A stretch of DNA of 64,000 bases from Chlamydomonas reinhardtii (Eukaryota; Chlorophyta; Chlorophyceae; Chlamydomonadales; Chlamydomonadaceae). Position numbers and translations under genes: made by a program. Numbering within the stretch: the first letter of the stretch is position 1; each line of letters opens with the position of its first letter. The notes below the pieces were generated by a model, which was given only the letters and a program-made list of their open reading frames with translations, was not told the origin of the DNA and searched no databases. The stretch covers positions 248,001 through 312,000 of the forward strand of contig NC_057009.1 of NCBI RefSeq assembly GCF_000002595.2, given 5' to 3'. Positions 22,575 to 34,270 of the stretch are shown here, piece by piece.

Positions 22575-25500
22575 TCACGGCTCGTAGTTGAGCATGGTGC
22601 TGAGCCAGCGCTCCGCGTCCTTGATGTCCATCTTCTTGCGCGCGGCGTAGTCCTCCACCTGCTCGCGCGTGATCTTGCCCACCGCGAAGTAGCTGGAGCA
22701 CTTGCCGCCGAAGTACAGGCCGCTGACGGAGGCGGCGGGCCACATGGCCAGCGACTCGGTCAGCTTGATGTCGGTGGCGGCCTCGGCGTCCAGCAGCTCC
22801 CACATGGTGCGCTTCTCGGTGTGGTCCGGCTGCGAGGGGTAGCCCGGCGCGGGGCGGATGCCCTGCAAGCGAGCAAGAGGTAATGCAGGTAGGGGACAGC
22901 GAGGGAGGGAGCCTGGTCAGGCGCTGCAAGTGCCGTGTACGGTACAAAGAGATGTTTTGAGGCCAGATCACAATTGCAGTCACAAGCGTGCAGCCGCAGC
23001 GTGCGGCCGTGATGCCTGGAGCAACGCAAGCCACACCGTAGCTACAGCCCCAACCTTGCCGCCCGCCGCGCTGCCGTCGTCTACCCCTACTTTGGATTGG
23101 AATCAGGTACCCCCTCACCCGCCCTGCTCCTCGCACGCACCTGGTACTTGACCTTGAGCATGTCGTCCACGCTCAGCTTCTCGTCCGGCGCGTAGCCCCA
23201 GTACTCGCGGCGCACCAGCTCGTGCAGCTTCTCCGCCAGCGCCTCCGCCAGGCGGTCCGCCAGCGCCTCCGCCATGATGTAGCTGTAGTCGTCGCCCGCA
23301 GCCTTGTAGCCCTCAATCACCTTCTCCAGGCCGTGGCCTGTGGCGTCAACACGCAAGAAGCCATAAGAAACACCGTGTGGTGCGAGCGATGCTACACAGC
23401 CCGCGAAAATAACGTCACCTGCTAGCTCTGCCGACACTGCTTGCTCCATCACATTGCCTCGAAGCCATGTCTGCGCCGGGTAGCATGGCCTGGCCCTATC
23501 CCACAACCGCAGCCCAACCCAACCTCACTCCTAGATGCCTCCCCTCCCCTCCCCTCCCCTCCCCTCCCCTCCCCTCCCCTCCCCTCCCCTCCCCTCCCCT
23601 CCCACCGGCTGAGCAGGCAAACATGCCCACGTAGTCCGGCACGCCGCTGCCCTTGGGCGCCACAAAGTCGCTGATGCAGTAGAAGGGCTCGCCGCCGTCC
23701 TTCTCCGCCTGCTGGCGCAGGCCCGCCAGGCGCGCCACCACCTTGGCGCGGCTGTCGTCGGCGTACACCTCGATGTCGTCGCCCACCGCGGCGGCCGGGT
23801 ACAGCCCCATCACCGCGTTCAGCGTCACGCGCTTGTTGACCACGAAGTCGCGCAGCATGGCCTGCGCCTCCTCGTACAGCTTCTTGGCCTCCGAGCCCAC
23901 CGTGGCGTCGTTGAAGATGCGCGGGAAGCCGCGGTTGGGGTAGCGGCCGCGCAGCTGCCACACCTGCGCAACGGGTTGCGTGGGATGGGAGGAAACTGGC
24001 GTTACGACGGTGTGCGCCATGCCGGCCCAGTCTGTTCGCTGGAAGGCCGCCAAAAGCCAAGCCCGTCCCTTCATCAATTGCCACTGCTCCCATACCGTTC
24101 ACCATCACTGGCGCCTTTTGCGCCAGCCCCTGCGCTAGCCTCACTCATCAGCTGCAGCCTGCCCAGCCCGCACCTGGAAGAAGGGGTTCCAGTCGATGTA
24201 GTCCAGCACATCCTCAATGGGGAAGGCACGGATCACCTTGTTGCCCAGCACCTGCAGGGCCAGACAGGACAGGAGGGCCACAGGGCGGAACCCGTTTCCA
24301 TCTAGGCAGGCCTTCGCCACCTCACATATCTGACTTGACTATCATATGCATGCGCTTCTCGCCACGTGATAGTTAAGCTATCGCCAATCACGGCCCTGCC
24401 GCAAGCTACAACCGAGTACAGCCACGCTTCTTGCACGCGTCGTCCAGGTCCCAAACCCTGGGCCCTAGCGCCTCCCTGCCCGCTCCACGTGCCCCTCCCC
24501 ACCTTCGGCTTGACGGGCTGGTTCACGGGGTCCTTCCAGTCCACGGCCAGCGCCCGCTTGCGCGCGTCCGCCAGGCTGAGGTACTTGCGGTCCTCCAGCG
24601 AGGCGTAGAACTCCTCACGCAGGTCCGCGTACTGCTCCGACACCTCCTCAATGTATGACTGCGGGCAGCACAGCACCAGGGCAGGGGAGCGCGCGTTGAC
24701 GGGCAGCGGCCCAGCAAGGCGGAGCCACCGGGCGGCGCGGCCTACTCGTGCGCACATCGCTATGCTTATCTCCGGAACCCTGCCACCTCCGAGCTGCGTA
24801 GGCCGCTGTCATAGCCGTTACAATATCGCCCTGCCTCCTCGTACACGCCCAACATCCCTCACCTGGCGCTGCTTGTCGTTCTTGTCCACGAACGCCTGGC
24901 ACACCGGCACACTGCGCGAGGCGTCCAGCACGTGCACCACGGGCCCGCTGTACACCGGCGCAATCTTGACGGCGGTGTGCATCTTGGAGGTGGTGGCGCC
25001 ACCGATCAGCAGCGGCGTCTGGAGACAGCAAGGGACGTAGTAACACAGCGTTGTCAGGCGGGCAAGCATGGGGCAACCCTATGTTTCACACATGCTGACA
25101 CTCCACCAACCTAAACGCCCAGCCACCACAACGCCTGCCCCACCTTCATGCCGCGCTCCTCCATCTTCTTGGCCACGGTCACCATCTCGTCCAGCGAGGG
25201 CGTGATGAGGCCCGACAGGCCGATAATGTCCGCCTTGTGCTCCACAGCCGCGTCCAGGATCTTCTCCCACGGCGTCATCACGCCCATGTCAATCACCTGC
25301 GGGCGCCCGGGCAGCACGCAGGGAAGCAGACACACGCTGACTTCAATACAGTGCGGTGGCAACGCGACGTGCCACTGCCCCCCCGCTACAGTTAGCACAC
25401 GCGCATGCAACGAGCGTCCAGAGCCGCCGCCCCGCGCCCGCGCCCGCAGGCCCGCCCCCGCCCCCGGCGCACCTTGAAGTTGTTGCAGCCCAGCACCACT

Positions 25501-28500
25501 GACACAATGTTCTTGCCAATGTCGTGCACGTCACCCTTGACGGTCGCGATAAGGAAGCAACCGGCGTTGGAGTTCTCGCCCACGTTGCCGCTTAGGCGCT
25601 TCTCNNNNNNNNNNNNNNNNNNNNNNNNNNNNNNNNNNNNNNNNNNNNNNNNNNNNNNNNNNNNNNNNNNNNNNNNNNNNNNNNNNNNNNNNNNNNNNNN
25701 NNNNAGCGGCGAACTCCAGCATGCGCTCAGTGGCGTTCTCGCACCTGCACGCGCAACGCCATGCAAATCCTCATAGCTGGACTAAACTTCATTCAGCAGA
25801 ACGTATGCTATACCGGTACCACCATTCTGGCTGCTTTAGGAGATGTGACAGGACTATCCAACCAGACCGCCGCCAGCAAGTGGTGAGACCATAAGATACC
25901 GTATCCCACTTGTGTAGTTTTCCCTGAAATAGCCTGACCCGCACATCGCCTCCATTCAGTCCCGCCCCGCCCGTCCCCCGGCCCCACAGCCCCCCCCCGC
26001 CGGGCGCACCTGTTGAGCAGCACGTCCTCCACGAACTCCAGCAGCTCCTTGTCGATCTTGCTGTACTCGTCCTCCTTCACCTGGGCCGCGTTCACAATGC
26101 CCATGTCCATGCCTGCCAGGCACGCGTGGTGCAGGAAAGCGCTGTGGAACGCGCGGCGCACAGCCTCGTTGCCGCGGAAGCTGAAAGCAATGTTGCTCAC
26201 GCCGCCGCTGACCTTGGAGCCGGGGCACAGCCGCTTAATCTCGCGGGTAGCGCGGATGAAGTCGACGGCATAGTTGTTGTGCTCCGGCAGGCCGGTGCCG
26301 ATGGTCAGGATGTTGGGGTCGAAGATGATGTCCTGAGGGTCAAAGCCCACCTCCTCCACCAGGATGCGGTAAGCGCGGCTACAGATGCGAATCTTCTCCT
26401 CATAGCTCGCCGCCTGGCCCTGCTCATCGAACGCCATCACCACCACCGCGGCGCCGTGGCGCCTGACCACCTCCGCCTGGTGCCTGAACGCCGCCTCGCC
26501 CTCCTTCAGACTGATGCTGTTCACAATGCACTTGCCCTGGCTGCACTTCAGGCCGGCCTCCACAATGTGGAACTTGCTGCTGTCAATCATGAACGGCACG
26601 CGGCTGATCTCGGGGTCGCTGACCAGCAGGTTGACGAAGCGGGTCATGGCGCCCACGCCCTCAATCAGGCCGTCGTCCATGTTAATGTCCAGCACGTCCG
26701 CGCCCTGCTGCACCTGCTTCAGCGCGATGGCCACGGCGGTGTCGAAGTCGTTGTTGACAATGGCCTTCTTGAACAGGATGCTGCCCGCCACGTTGCAGCG
26801 CTCGCCAATGTTAAGGAAGGTGCGGCGCATGTTGGAGGCGTCGGGCGTGTAGTTCAGCGGCTCCAGGCCGCTCAGGCGCATCAGCGGCGGTACGGTCACA
26901 GGCTTGCGCGGCTTGTAGGCGGACGCCATCTTCTTGATGGCGGCAATGTGCTCCGGCCCAGTGCCGCAGCAGCCGCCAATGGCATTCACCAGGTTGCCCT
27001 CGCAGAAGGGCCGAATCTCCTCCGCCATCTCATCGCCCTTCTGGTCGTAGCCGCCCATGGCGTTGGGCAGGCCGGCGTTGGGGTAGCAGAACACGTAGCA
27101 GTCGGCGCAGGCGGCCAGGTTGGCCACGTACTTGAGCATGTCCTTGGCGCCCAGCGCGCAGTTCAGGCCCACTGCCATGGGCTTGGCGTGGCGGATGCTG
27201 TTCCAGAACGCCTCGTTGGTCTGGCCGCTCAGCGTGCGGCCGCTGTTGTCCACGATGGTGCCACTCACAAACACCGGCAGCCGCATGCCCTTGTCGGAGA
27301 AGAACTTCTCCAGTGCGTACATGGCGGCCTTGGCGTTCAGCGTGTCGAAGATGGTCTCCACCAGGAACATGTCCACGCCGCCCTCCACCAGCGCCTCCGC
27401 CTGCTTATAGTAGGCGTCCACCACCTCGTCATAGGTGATGCCGCGGAATGCAGGGTTCTCGACGCTAGGCGACACGCTCAGCGTCTTGTTGGTGGGGCCG
27501 ATGGCGCCGGCCACAAAGCGCGGGCCGCTGCCGGGGTTCTTAGCCAGGAAGTCGGCCACACACTTCTTCGCCAGCTGCGCGGCCGTGCGGTTGATCAGAG
27601 CCACCTCCTCCTGTAAGGGTCAGTGAAAAGCAGCGGAAACAAAACATTCGGGTGAGTATGCAATAAGGCACAGGGGTCGTAACACCACCCCAACCGTGGG
27701 CTAGCTAACAACGTCTCAGCCATAAAACAAACCTAGCACCGTATCACAGACCGACTCGCTGGCCCCTTATGGAGCTGCAGCTATCTGCACGCAATTCAAG
27801 CCGACTATGAACTATTGGGCTTTAACCCTGGCCCTCCTCCCGCCCCGCCACTGACGGGCCTCGCCCCTCGTCCCCCTGCGCCCGCAGCAAGCCCCCAACT
27901 CACGTCGGCCTGCAGCTCGTAGTCGGACTGGCTGATCCACGTGCCGTTGAAGGTGTTGGTCTCAATGATGTCCGCGCCAGCCTCCAGGTACGCCGTGTGG
28001 ATCTTGCCAATCACATCGGGCCGCGTGATCACCAGCAAGTCGTTGTTGCCCTTGAGCTCGTGGCTGTGCTTGGCGTAGCGCTCGCCGCGGAAATCCTCCT
28101 CCTCCAGCGTGAACTTCTGGATCTGGGTGCCCATGGCGCCGTCAATGAAGATGATGCGCTCACGCATCAGCTTGTCCAGCGGCACAAACGCGGCAGTCGG
28201 CTTCACGCCGTCCTTCCACGCCTTGTACTTGGGCACCGGCGCCGGCTTGGCGTCCGGCGCCAGCTGGTCCTTGCCCGCCGGGATGGGGTTGAGGCGGGGA
28301 GTGATCTTGGGTCCAGCAGGCGCCGACGCAATCTTGACCACGGCGGTGGGCTTGCTCTTGGGGTCGAGGGTAGCGGCGAACTCCAGCATGCGCTCAGTGG
28401 CGTTCTCGCACCTGCACGCGCAACGCCATGCAAATCCTCATAGCTGGACTAAACTTCATTCAGCAGAACGTATGCTATACCGGTACCACCATTCTGGCTG

Positions 28501-31500
28501 CTTTAGGAGATGTGACAGGACTATCCAACCAGACCGCCGCCAGCAAGTGGTGAGACCATAAGATACCGTATCCCACTTGTGTAGTTTTCCCTGAAATAGC
28601 CTGACCCGCACATCGCCTCCATTCAGTCCCGCCCCGCCCGTCCCCCGGCCCCACAGCCCCCCCCCGCCGGGCGCACCTGTTGAGCAGCACGTCCTCCACG
28701 AACTCCAGCAGCTCCTTGTCGATCTTGCTGTACTCGTCCTCCTTCACCTGGGCCGCGTTCACAATGCCCATGTCCATGCCTGCCAGGCACGCGTGGTGCA
28801 GGAAAGCGCTGTGGAACGCGCGGCGCACAGCCTCGTGCCGCGGAAGCGAAAGCAATGTCTTNNNNNNNNNNNNNNNNNNNNNNNNNNNNNNNNNNNNNNN
28901 NNNNNNNNNNNNNNNNNNNNNNNNNNNNNNNNNNNNNNNNNNNNNNNNNNNNNNNNNNNNNNNNNNNNNNNNNNNNNNNNNNNNNNNNNNNNNNNNNNNN
29001 NNNNNNNNNNNNNNNNNNNNNNNNNNNNNNNNNNNNNNNNNNNNNNNNNNNNNNNNNNNNNNNNNNNNNNNNNNNNNNNNNNNNNNNNNNNNNNNNNNNN
29101 NNNNNNNNNNNNNNNNNNNNNNNNNNNNNNNNNNNNNNNNNNNNNNNNNNNNNNNNNNNNNNNNNNNNNNNNNNNNNNNNNNNNNNNNNNNNNNNNNNNN
29201 NNNNNNNNNNNNNNNNNNNNNNNNNNNNNNNNNNNNNNNNNNNNNNNNNNNNNNNNNNNNNNNNNNNNNNNNNNNNNNNNNNNNNNNNNNNNNNNNNNNN
29301 NNNNNNNNNNNNNNNNNNNNNNNNNNNNNNNNNNNNNNNNNNNNNNNNNNNNNNNNNNNNNNNNNNNNNNNNNNNNNNNNNNNNNNNNNNNNNNNNNNNN
29401 NNNNNNNNNNNNGCCCTCAATCAGGCCGTCGTCCATGTTAATGTCCAGCACGTCCGCGCCCTGCTGCACCTGCTTCAGCGCGATGGCCACGGCGGTGTCG
29501 AAGTCGTTGTTGATGATGGCCTTCTTGAACAGGATGCTGCCCGCCACGTTGCAGCGCTCGCCAATGTTGAGGAAGGTGCGGCGCATGTTGGAGGCGTCGG
29601 GCGTGTAGTTCAGCGGCTCCAGGCCGCTCAGGCGCATCAGCGGCGGCACGGTCACAGGCTTGCGCGGCTTGTAGGCGGACGCCATCTTCTTGATGGCGGC
29701 AATGTGCTCCGGCCCAGTGCCGCAGCAGCCGCCAATGGCATTCACCAGGTTGCCCTCGCAGAAGGGCCGAATCTCCTCCGCCATCTCATCGCCCTTCTGG
29801 TCGTAGCCGCCCATGGCGTTGGGCAGGCCGGCGTTGGGGTAGCAGAACACGTAGCAGTCGGCGCAGGCGGCCAGGTTGGCCACGTACTTGAGCATGTCCT
29901 TGGCGCCCAGCGCGCAGTTCAGGCCCACTGCCATGGGCTTGGCGTGGCGGATGCTGTTCCAGAACGCCTCGTTGGTCTGGCCGCTCAGCGTGCGGCCGCT
30001 GTTGTCCACGATGGTGCCACTCACAAACACCGGCAGCCGCATGCCCTTGTCGGAGAAGAACTTCTCCAGTGCGTACATGGCGGCCTTGGCGTTCAGCGTG
30101 TCGAAGATGGTCTCCACCAGGAACATGTCCACGCCGCCCTCCACCAGCGCCTCCGCCTGCTTATAGTAGGCGTCCACCACCTCGTCATAGGTGATGCCGC
30201 GGAATGCAGGGTTCTCGACGCTAGGCGACACGCTCAGCGTCTTGTTGGTGGGGCCGATGGCGCCGGCCACAAAGCGCGGGCCGCTGCCGGGGTTCTTAGC
30301 CAGGAAGTCGGCCACACACTTCTTCGCCAGCTGCGCGGCCGTGCGGTTGATCAGAGCCACCTCCTCCTGCGAGGCGGAACGCAGCGGGGCGCAGGGCGGC
30401 AGGCGGGCAAGGGTCAATGGACAGCAGCGGCATAGAAACAACAACAAGCAGTTAGGGCAAGCCAACCGACGCCGTAGCCTAGATTCCCCAACCCTTTACC
30501 CAATCCTTCAACGACCACAAACCCGCCCTGCTTTCGCCCCGCCACTGACGGGCCCTCGCCCCTCGTCCCCCTGCGCCCGCAGCAAGCCCCCAACTCACGT
30601 CGGCCTGCAGCTCGTAGTCGGACTGGCTGATCCACGTGCCGTTGAAGGTGTTGGTCTCAATGATGTCCGCGCCAGCCTCCAGGTACGCCGTGTGGATCTT
30701 GCTAATCACATCGGGCCGCGTGATCACCAGCAAGTCGTTGTTGCCCTTGAGCTCGTGGCTGTGCTTGGCGTAGCGCTCGCCGCGGAAATCCTCCTCCTCC
30801 AGCGTGAACTTCTGGATCTGGGTGCCCATGGCGCCGTCAATGAAGATGATGCGCTCACGCATCAGCTTGTCCAGCGGCACAAACGCGGCAGTCGGCTTCA
30901 CGCCGTCCTTCCACGCCTTGTACTTGGGCACCGGCGCCGGCTTGGCGTCCGGCGCCAGCTGGTCCTTGCCCGCCGGGATGGGGTTGAGGCGGGGAGTGAT
31001 CTTGGGGCCGCTGCTGGCACCTCCCAGGCGCACCACAGCGGTGGGCTTGCTCTTGGGGTCGAGGGTAGCGGCGTACTCCAGCATGCGCTCGGTCGAGTCC
31101 TGGCGCCTGTGCATCGGTGCAACCACGTGGGAAGAGCCGCAAGAACATCAGCGCAAGACACATCGTACCACTGTACCTGGTAACCCAAGTGGAGTCACTG
31201 TCGCACGGAAGCCAAAATGCATTCCCGGCGGCCAACCAAAAGGCGCAGGTACAACTTCGCATGCCGCCCGATCCCTTATGGGCCACGTCCCACGTTCCGC
31301 AGGCTTGTCAACAGCTCCATTCAGTCCCGCCCCGCCCCGTCCCCCGGGCCCCAGCCCCCCCCCCCCCGGCCCACCTGTTGAGCAGCACGTCCTCCACGAA
31401 CTCCAGCAGCTCCTTGTCGATCTTGCTGTACTCGTCCTCCTTCACCTGGGGCCCCGCCCCGTCCCCCGGGCCCCAGCCCCCCCCCCCCCGGCCCACCTGT

Positions 31501-34270
31501 TGAGCAGCACGTCCTCCACGAACTCCAGCAGCTCCTTGTCGATCTTGCTGTACTCGTCCTCCTTCACCTGGGCCGCGTTCACAATGCCCATGTCCATGCC
31601 AGCCAGGCACGCGTGGTGCAGGAAAGCGCTGTGGAACGCGCGGCGCACAGCCTCGTTGCCGCGGAAGCTGAAAGCAATGTTGCTCACGCCGCCGCTGATC
31701 TTCGCGCCAGGGCAGCAGCGCTTAATTTCGCGGGTAGCGCGGATGAAGTCGACGGCATAGTTGTTGTGCTCCGGCAGGCCGGTGCCGATGGTCAGGATGT
31801 TGGGGTCGAAGATGATGTCCTGAGGGTCAAAGCCCACCTCCTTCACCAGGATGCGGTAAGCGCGGCTGCAGATGCGGACCTTGTCTTCGTAGCTCGCCGC
31901 CTGGCCCTGCTCATCGAACGCCATCACCACCACCGCGGCGCCGTGGCGCTTGACCTCCTCCGCCTGGTGCTTGAACGCCGCCTCGCCCTCCTTCAGACTG
32001 ATGCTGTTCACAATGCACTTGCCCTGGCTGCACTTCAGGCCGGCCTCCACAATGTGGAACTTGCTGCTGTCAATCATGAACGGCACGCGGCTGATCTCGG
32101 GGTCGCTGACCAGCAGGTTGACGAAGCGGGTCATGGCGCCCACGCCCTCAATCAGGCCGTCGTCCATGTTAATGTCCAGCACGTCCGCGCCCTGCTGCAC
32201 CTGCTTCAGCGCGATGGCCACGGCGGTGTCGAAGTCGTTGTTGATGATGGCCTTCTTGAACAGGATGCTGCCCGCCACGTTGCAGCGCTCGCCAATGTTG
32301 AGGAAGGTGCGGCGCATGTTGGAGGCGTCGGGCGTGTAGTTCAGCGGCTCCAGGCCGCTCAGGCGCATCAGCGGCGGCACGGTCACAGGCTTGCGCGGCT
32401 TGTAGGCGGACGCCATCTTCTTGATGGCGGCAATGTGCTCCGGCCCAGTGCCGCAGCAGCCGCCAATGGCATTCACCAGGTTGCCCTCGCAGAAGGGCCG
32501 AATCTCCTCCGCCATCTCATCGCCCTTCTGGTCGTAGCCGCCCATGGCGTTGGGCAGGCCGGCGTTGGGGTAGCAGAACACGTAGCAGTCGGCGCAGGCG
32601 GCCAGGTTGGCCACGTACTTGAGCATGTCCTTGGCGCCCAGCGCGCAGTTCAGGCCCACTGCCATGGGCTTGGCGTGGCGGATGCTGTTCCAGAACGCCT
32701 CGTTGGTCTGGCCGCTCAGCGTGCGGCCGCTGTTGTCCACGATGGTGCCACTCACAAACACCGGCAGCCGCATGCCCTTGTCGGAGAAGAACTTCTCCAG
32801 TGCGTACATGGCGGCCTTGGCGTTCAGCGTGTCGAAGATGGTCTCCACCAGGAACATGTCCACGCCGCCCTCCACCAGCGCCTCCGCCTGCTTATAGTAG
32901 GCGTCCACCACCTCGTCATAGGTGATGCCGCGGAATGCAGGGTTCTCGACGCTGGGCGACACGCTCAGCGTCTTGTTGGTGGGGCCGATGGCGCCGGCCA
33001 CAAAGCGCGGGCCGCTGCCGGGGTTCTTGGCCAGGAAGTCGGCCACGCACTTCTTCGCCAGCTGCGCGGCCGTGCGGTTGATCAGAGCCACCTCCTCCTG
33101 CGAGGCGGAACGCGGCGGGGCGCAGGGCGGCAGGCGGGCAAGGGTCAATGGACAGCAGCGGCATAGAAACAACAACAAGCGTTCACCCCAAGCCAACGGA
33201 CGCGGTAGCCTTAATCCCCCGACCCTGTCCCGATCCATCAACGACCACAAACCGGCCCGCTTGCCTCTGCTGCAGCCGCAACTGGCTGCATGTGCTTCAA
33301 GCAGACGAACGAGCCTACAACCCCAGCCCTGCTCTCGCCCCATCAGCTCGCCCCAACCCCATCAGCCCGCCCCAACCCCATCAGCCCGCCCAACCGCGAT
33401 GGCCCTGGTCCCTCCTCCCCCTGCGCCCGCACCAAGCTCCCGACTCACGTCGGCCTGCAGCTCGTAGTCCGACTGGCTGATCCACGTGCCGTTGAAGGTG
33501 TTGGTCTCAATGATGTCCGCGCCAGCCTCCAGGTACGCCGTGTGGATCTTGCTGATCACATCGGGCCGCGTGATCACCAGCAAGTCGTTGTTGCCCTTGA
33601 GCTCGTGGCTGTGCTTGGCGTAGCGCTCGCCGCGGAAATCCTCCTCCTCCAGCGTGAACTTCTGGATCTGGGTGCCCATGGCGCCATCAATGAAGATGAT
33701 GCGCTCACGCATCAGCTTGTCCAGCGGCTTGAAGGCAGCCGATTGGGGCAGAGAAGGGCCCCTGCTGCCGGACTTCTTCGGAGCACCTGAGGCCATTGCA
33801 AGGAAAGCAACAGGACGGATTCAGCACTACAGTCTTGGTAGGCAGGAAAGCCAAGCTCAGCGGCGCAGGGGCTGTACTGGAGGTGCGCGCCCAACAAGAG
33901 GGGAGCGGGTGCGGGCGGTTGTGGCAGTCGGCACGGACACGCAGCGGTCGACGGGGCCACGCCGCAACCCAGCTACGACTCCAGCCCGCTGCAGGAGCGT
34001 AAGATGAACGTTGGAAATCCTTACCGGCATCGCCATCCTTCTTCACCTTCGCAAGGGCGATCCCAACCTGCAGCCGGCAAGCCCAAGCTTTTGATGGCAA
34101 ACCCAAGGCGCATCCCAGCAACCGTTGCAGCTGATACATATTTTACTTACCGCAGTAGCGACCAGAGCACCACAGCCGATTGCAGCCACTCCGCCCAAGC
34201 CGGTCAGGCGCGAAGTGACGGCGACCACTCCAGCCGTGACCGAAAGAAGAACATTTTTTGTCTTGCCCAT
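22575..34270 (-). CDS. METH: Cobalamin-dependent methionine synthase with three tandem Hcy-pterin modules
   Basis: Transfers a methyl group from methyl-tetrahydrofolate to homocysteine through cobalamin. Exons in gene order: leader 34151-34270 and 34025-34067; 33449-33786; 31497-33097; 30599-31106; 28677-30366 (with a gap); 27904-28411; 26010-27610; 25744 into a gap; from the gap to 25473; then 25144-25296, 24863-25018, 24503-24658, 24174-24251, 23606-23963, 23141-23337 and 22575-22862. Each module has DGAMGTQIQ, the zinc ligands in GLNCALG and [10 protein letters not shown], and the pterin domain ([19 protein letters not shown]). After the gap come the B12 motif [27 protein letters not shown] and the AdoMet activation domain ending [10 protein letters not shown]. 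The cap domain should lie in the gap at 25605. Normal METH has one module. Each extra module adds 508 + 1601 nt, or 703 codons, in frame. The N-terminal leader is uncertain; an alternative start is at 33796. Confidence 0.85.
23541..23600. repeat. CCCCT pentamer microsatellite in a METH intron
   Basis: Twelve perfect CCCCT units directly next to the donor of the exon at 23606-23963. Confidence 0.95.
25605..25704. other. Assembly gap, 100 N
   Basis: Exactly 100 N, the usual placeholder for a gap of unknown size. It interrupts METH between the start of a linker exon ([10 protein letters not shown]) and [15 protein letters not shown]. The rest of the linker and the cap domain before the B12-binding domain must lie here, possibly with further module copies. 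Confidence 0.95.
26010..28411 (-). repeat. METH: METH catalytic module, copy 3
   Basis: A 508-nt exon (27904-28411: linker fused to the Hcy-domain start) and a 1601-nt exon (26010-27610: rest of the Hcy domain and the pterin domain). Its linker reads [10 protein letters not shown]. The pterin part differs from copy 1, for example [12 protein letters not shown] against [12 protein letters not shown] and ASYEEKIRI against ASYEDKVRI, while the Hcy part appears identical at protein level. Confidence 0.9.
28677..31106 (-). repeat. METH: METH catalytic module, copy 2, interrupted by a gap
   Basis: The 508-nt exon 30599-31106 (linker [10 protein letters not shown] fused to Hcy) and the long exon 28677-30366 with 551 N inside. 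The part right of the gap matches copy 1, including its upstream intron. The part left of the gap matches copy 3, including the following 270 bp of intron. Measured across the gap the exon is 1690 nt against 1601 in the others, so the N run is oversized by about 90. Confidence 0.85.
28862..29412. other. Assembly gap, 551 N, inside METH module copy 2
   Basis: A sized gap inside the pterin domain of copy 2. The bases just left of it show single-base losses compared with copies 1 and 3 (near 28834-28861), as expected at a low-quality read end. Confidence 0.95.
31333..31571. repeat. 122-bp tandem duplication at the 3' end of the METH module 1 exon
   Basis: The segment covering the last 75 or so coding bases of module 1, its donor site and the start of the intron occurs twice, with a period of 122 bp (for example CGCCCCGT at 31333 and 31455). 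This creates a second copy of the exon end and of the donor inside the intron. Confidence 0.85.
31497..33786 (-). repeat. METH: METH catalytic module, copy 1
   Basis: Exon 33449-33786 holds the Hcy-domain start, preceded by a Ser/Lys-rich leader ([16 protein letters not shown]) instead of the linker. Exon 31497-33097, 1601 nt, holds the rest of the Hcy domain and the pterin domain. Confidence 0.9.

Noticed and set aside
26126-27616. Long open frame antisense to METH (496 codons; similar ones at 29413-30435 and 31613-33166)
   Set aside because: It is a shadow of strong GC3 codon bias on the coding strand. It recurs with each METH module and has His/Val/Leu-rich composition without any family motif.
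33705-34139. 144-codon minus-strand frame overlapping the METH leader
   Set aside because: It runs through two predicted introns in a frame different from the Hcy exon; the spliced model gives phase-consistent joins.
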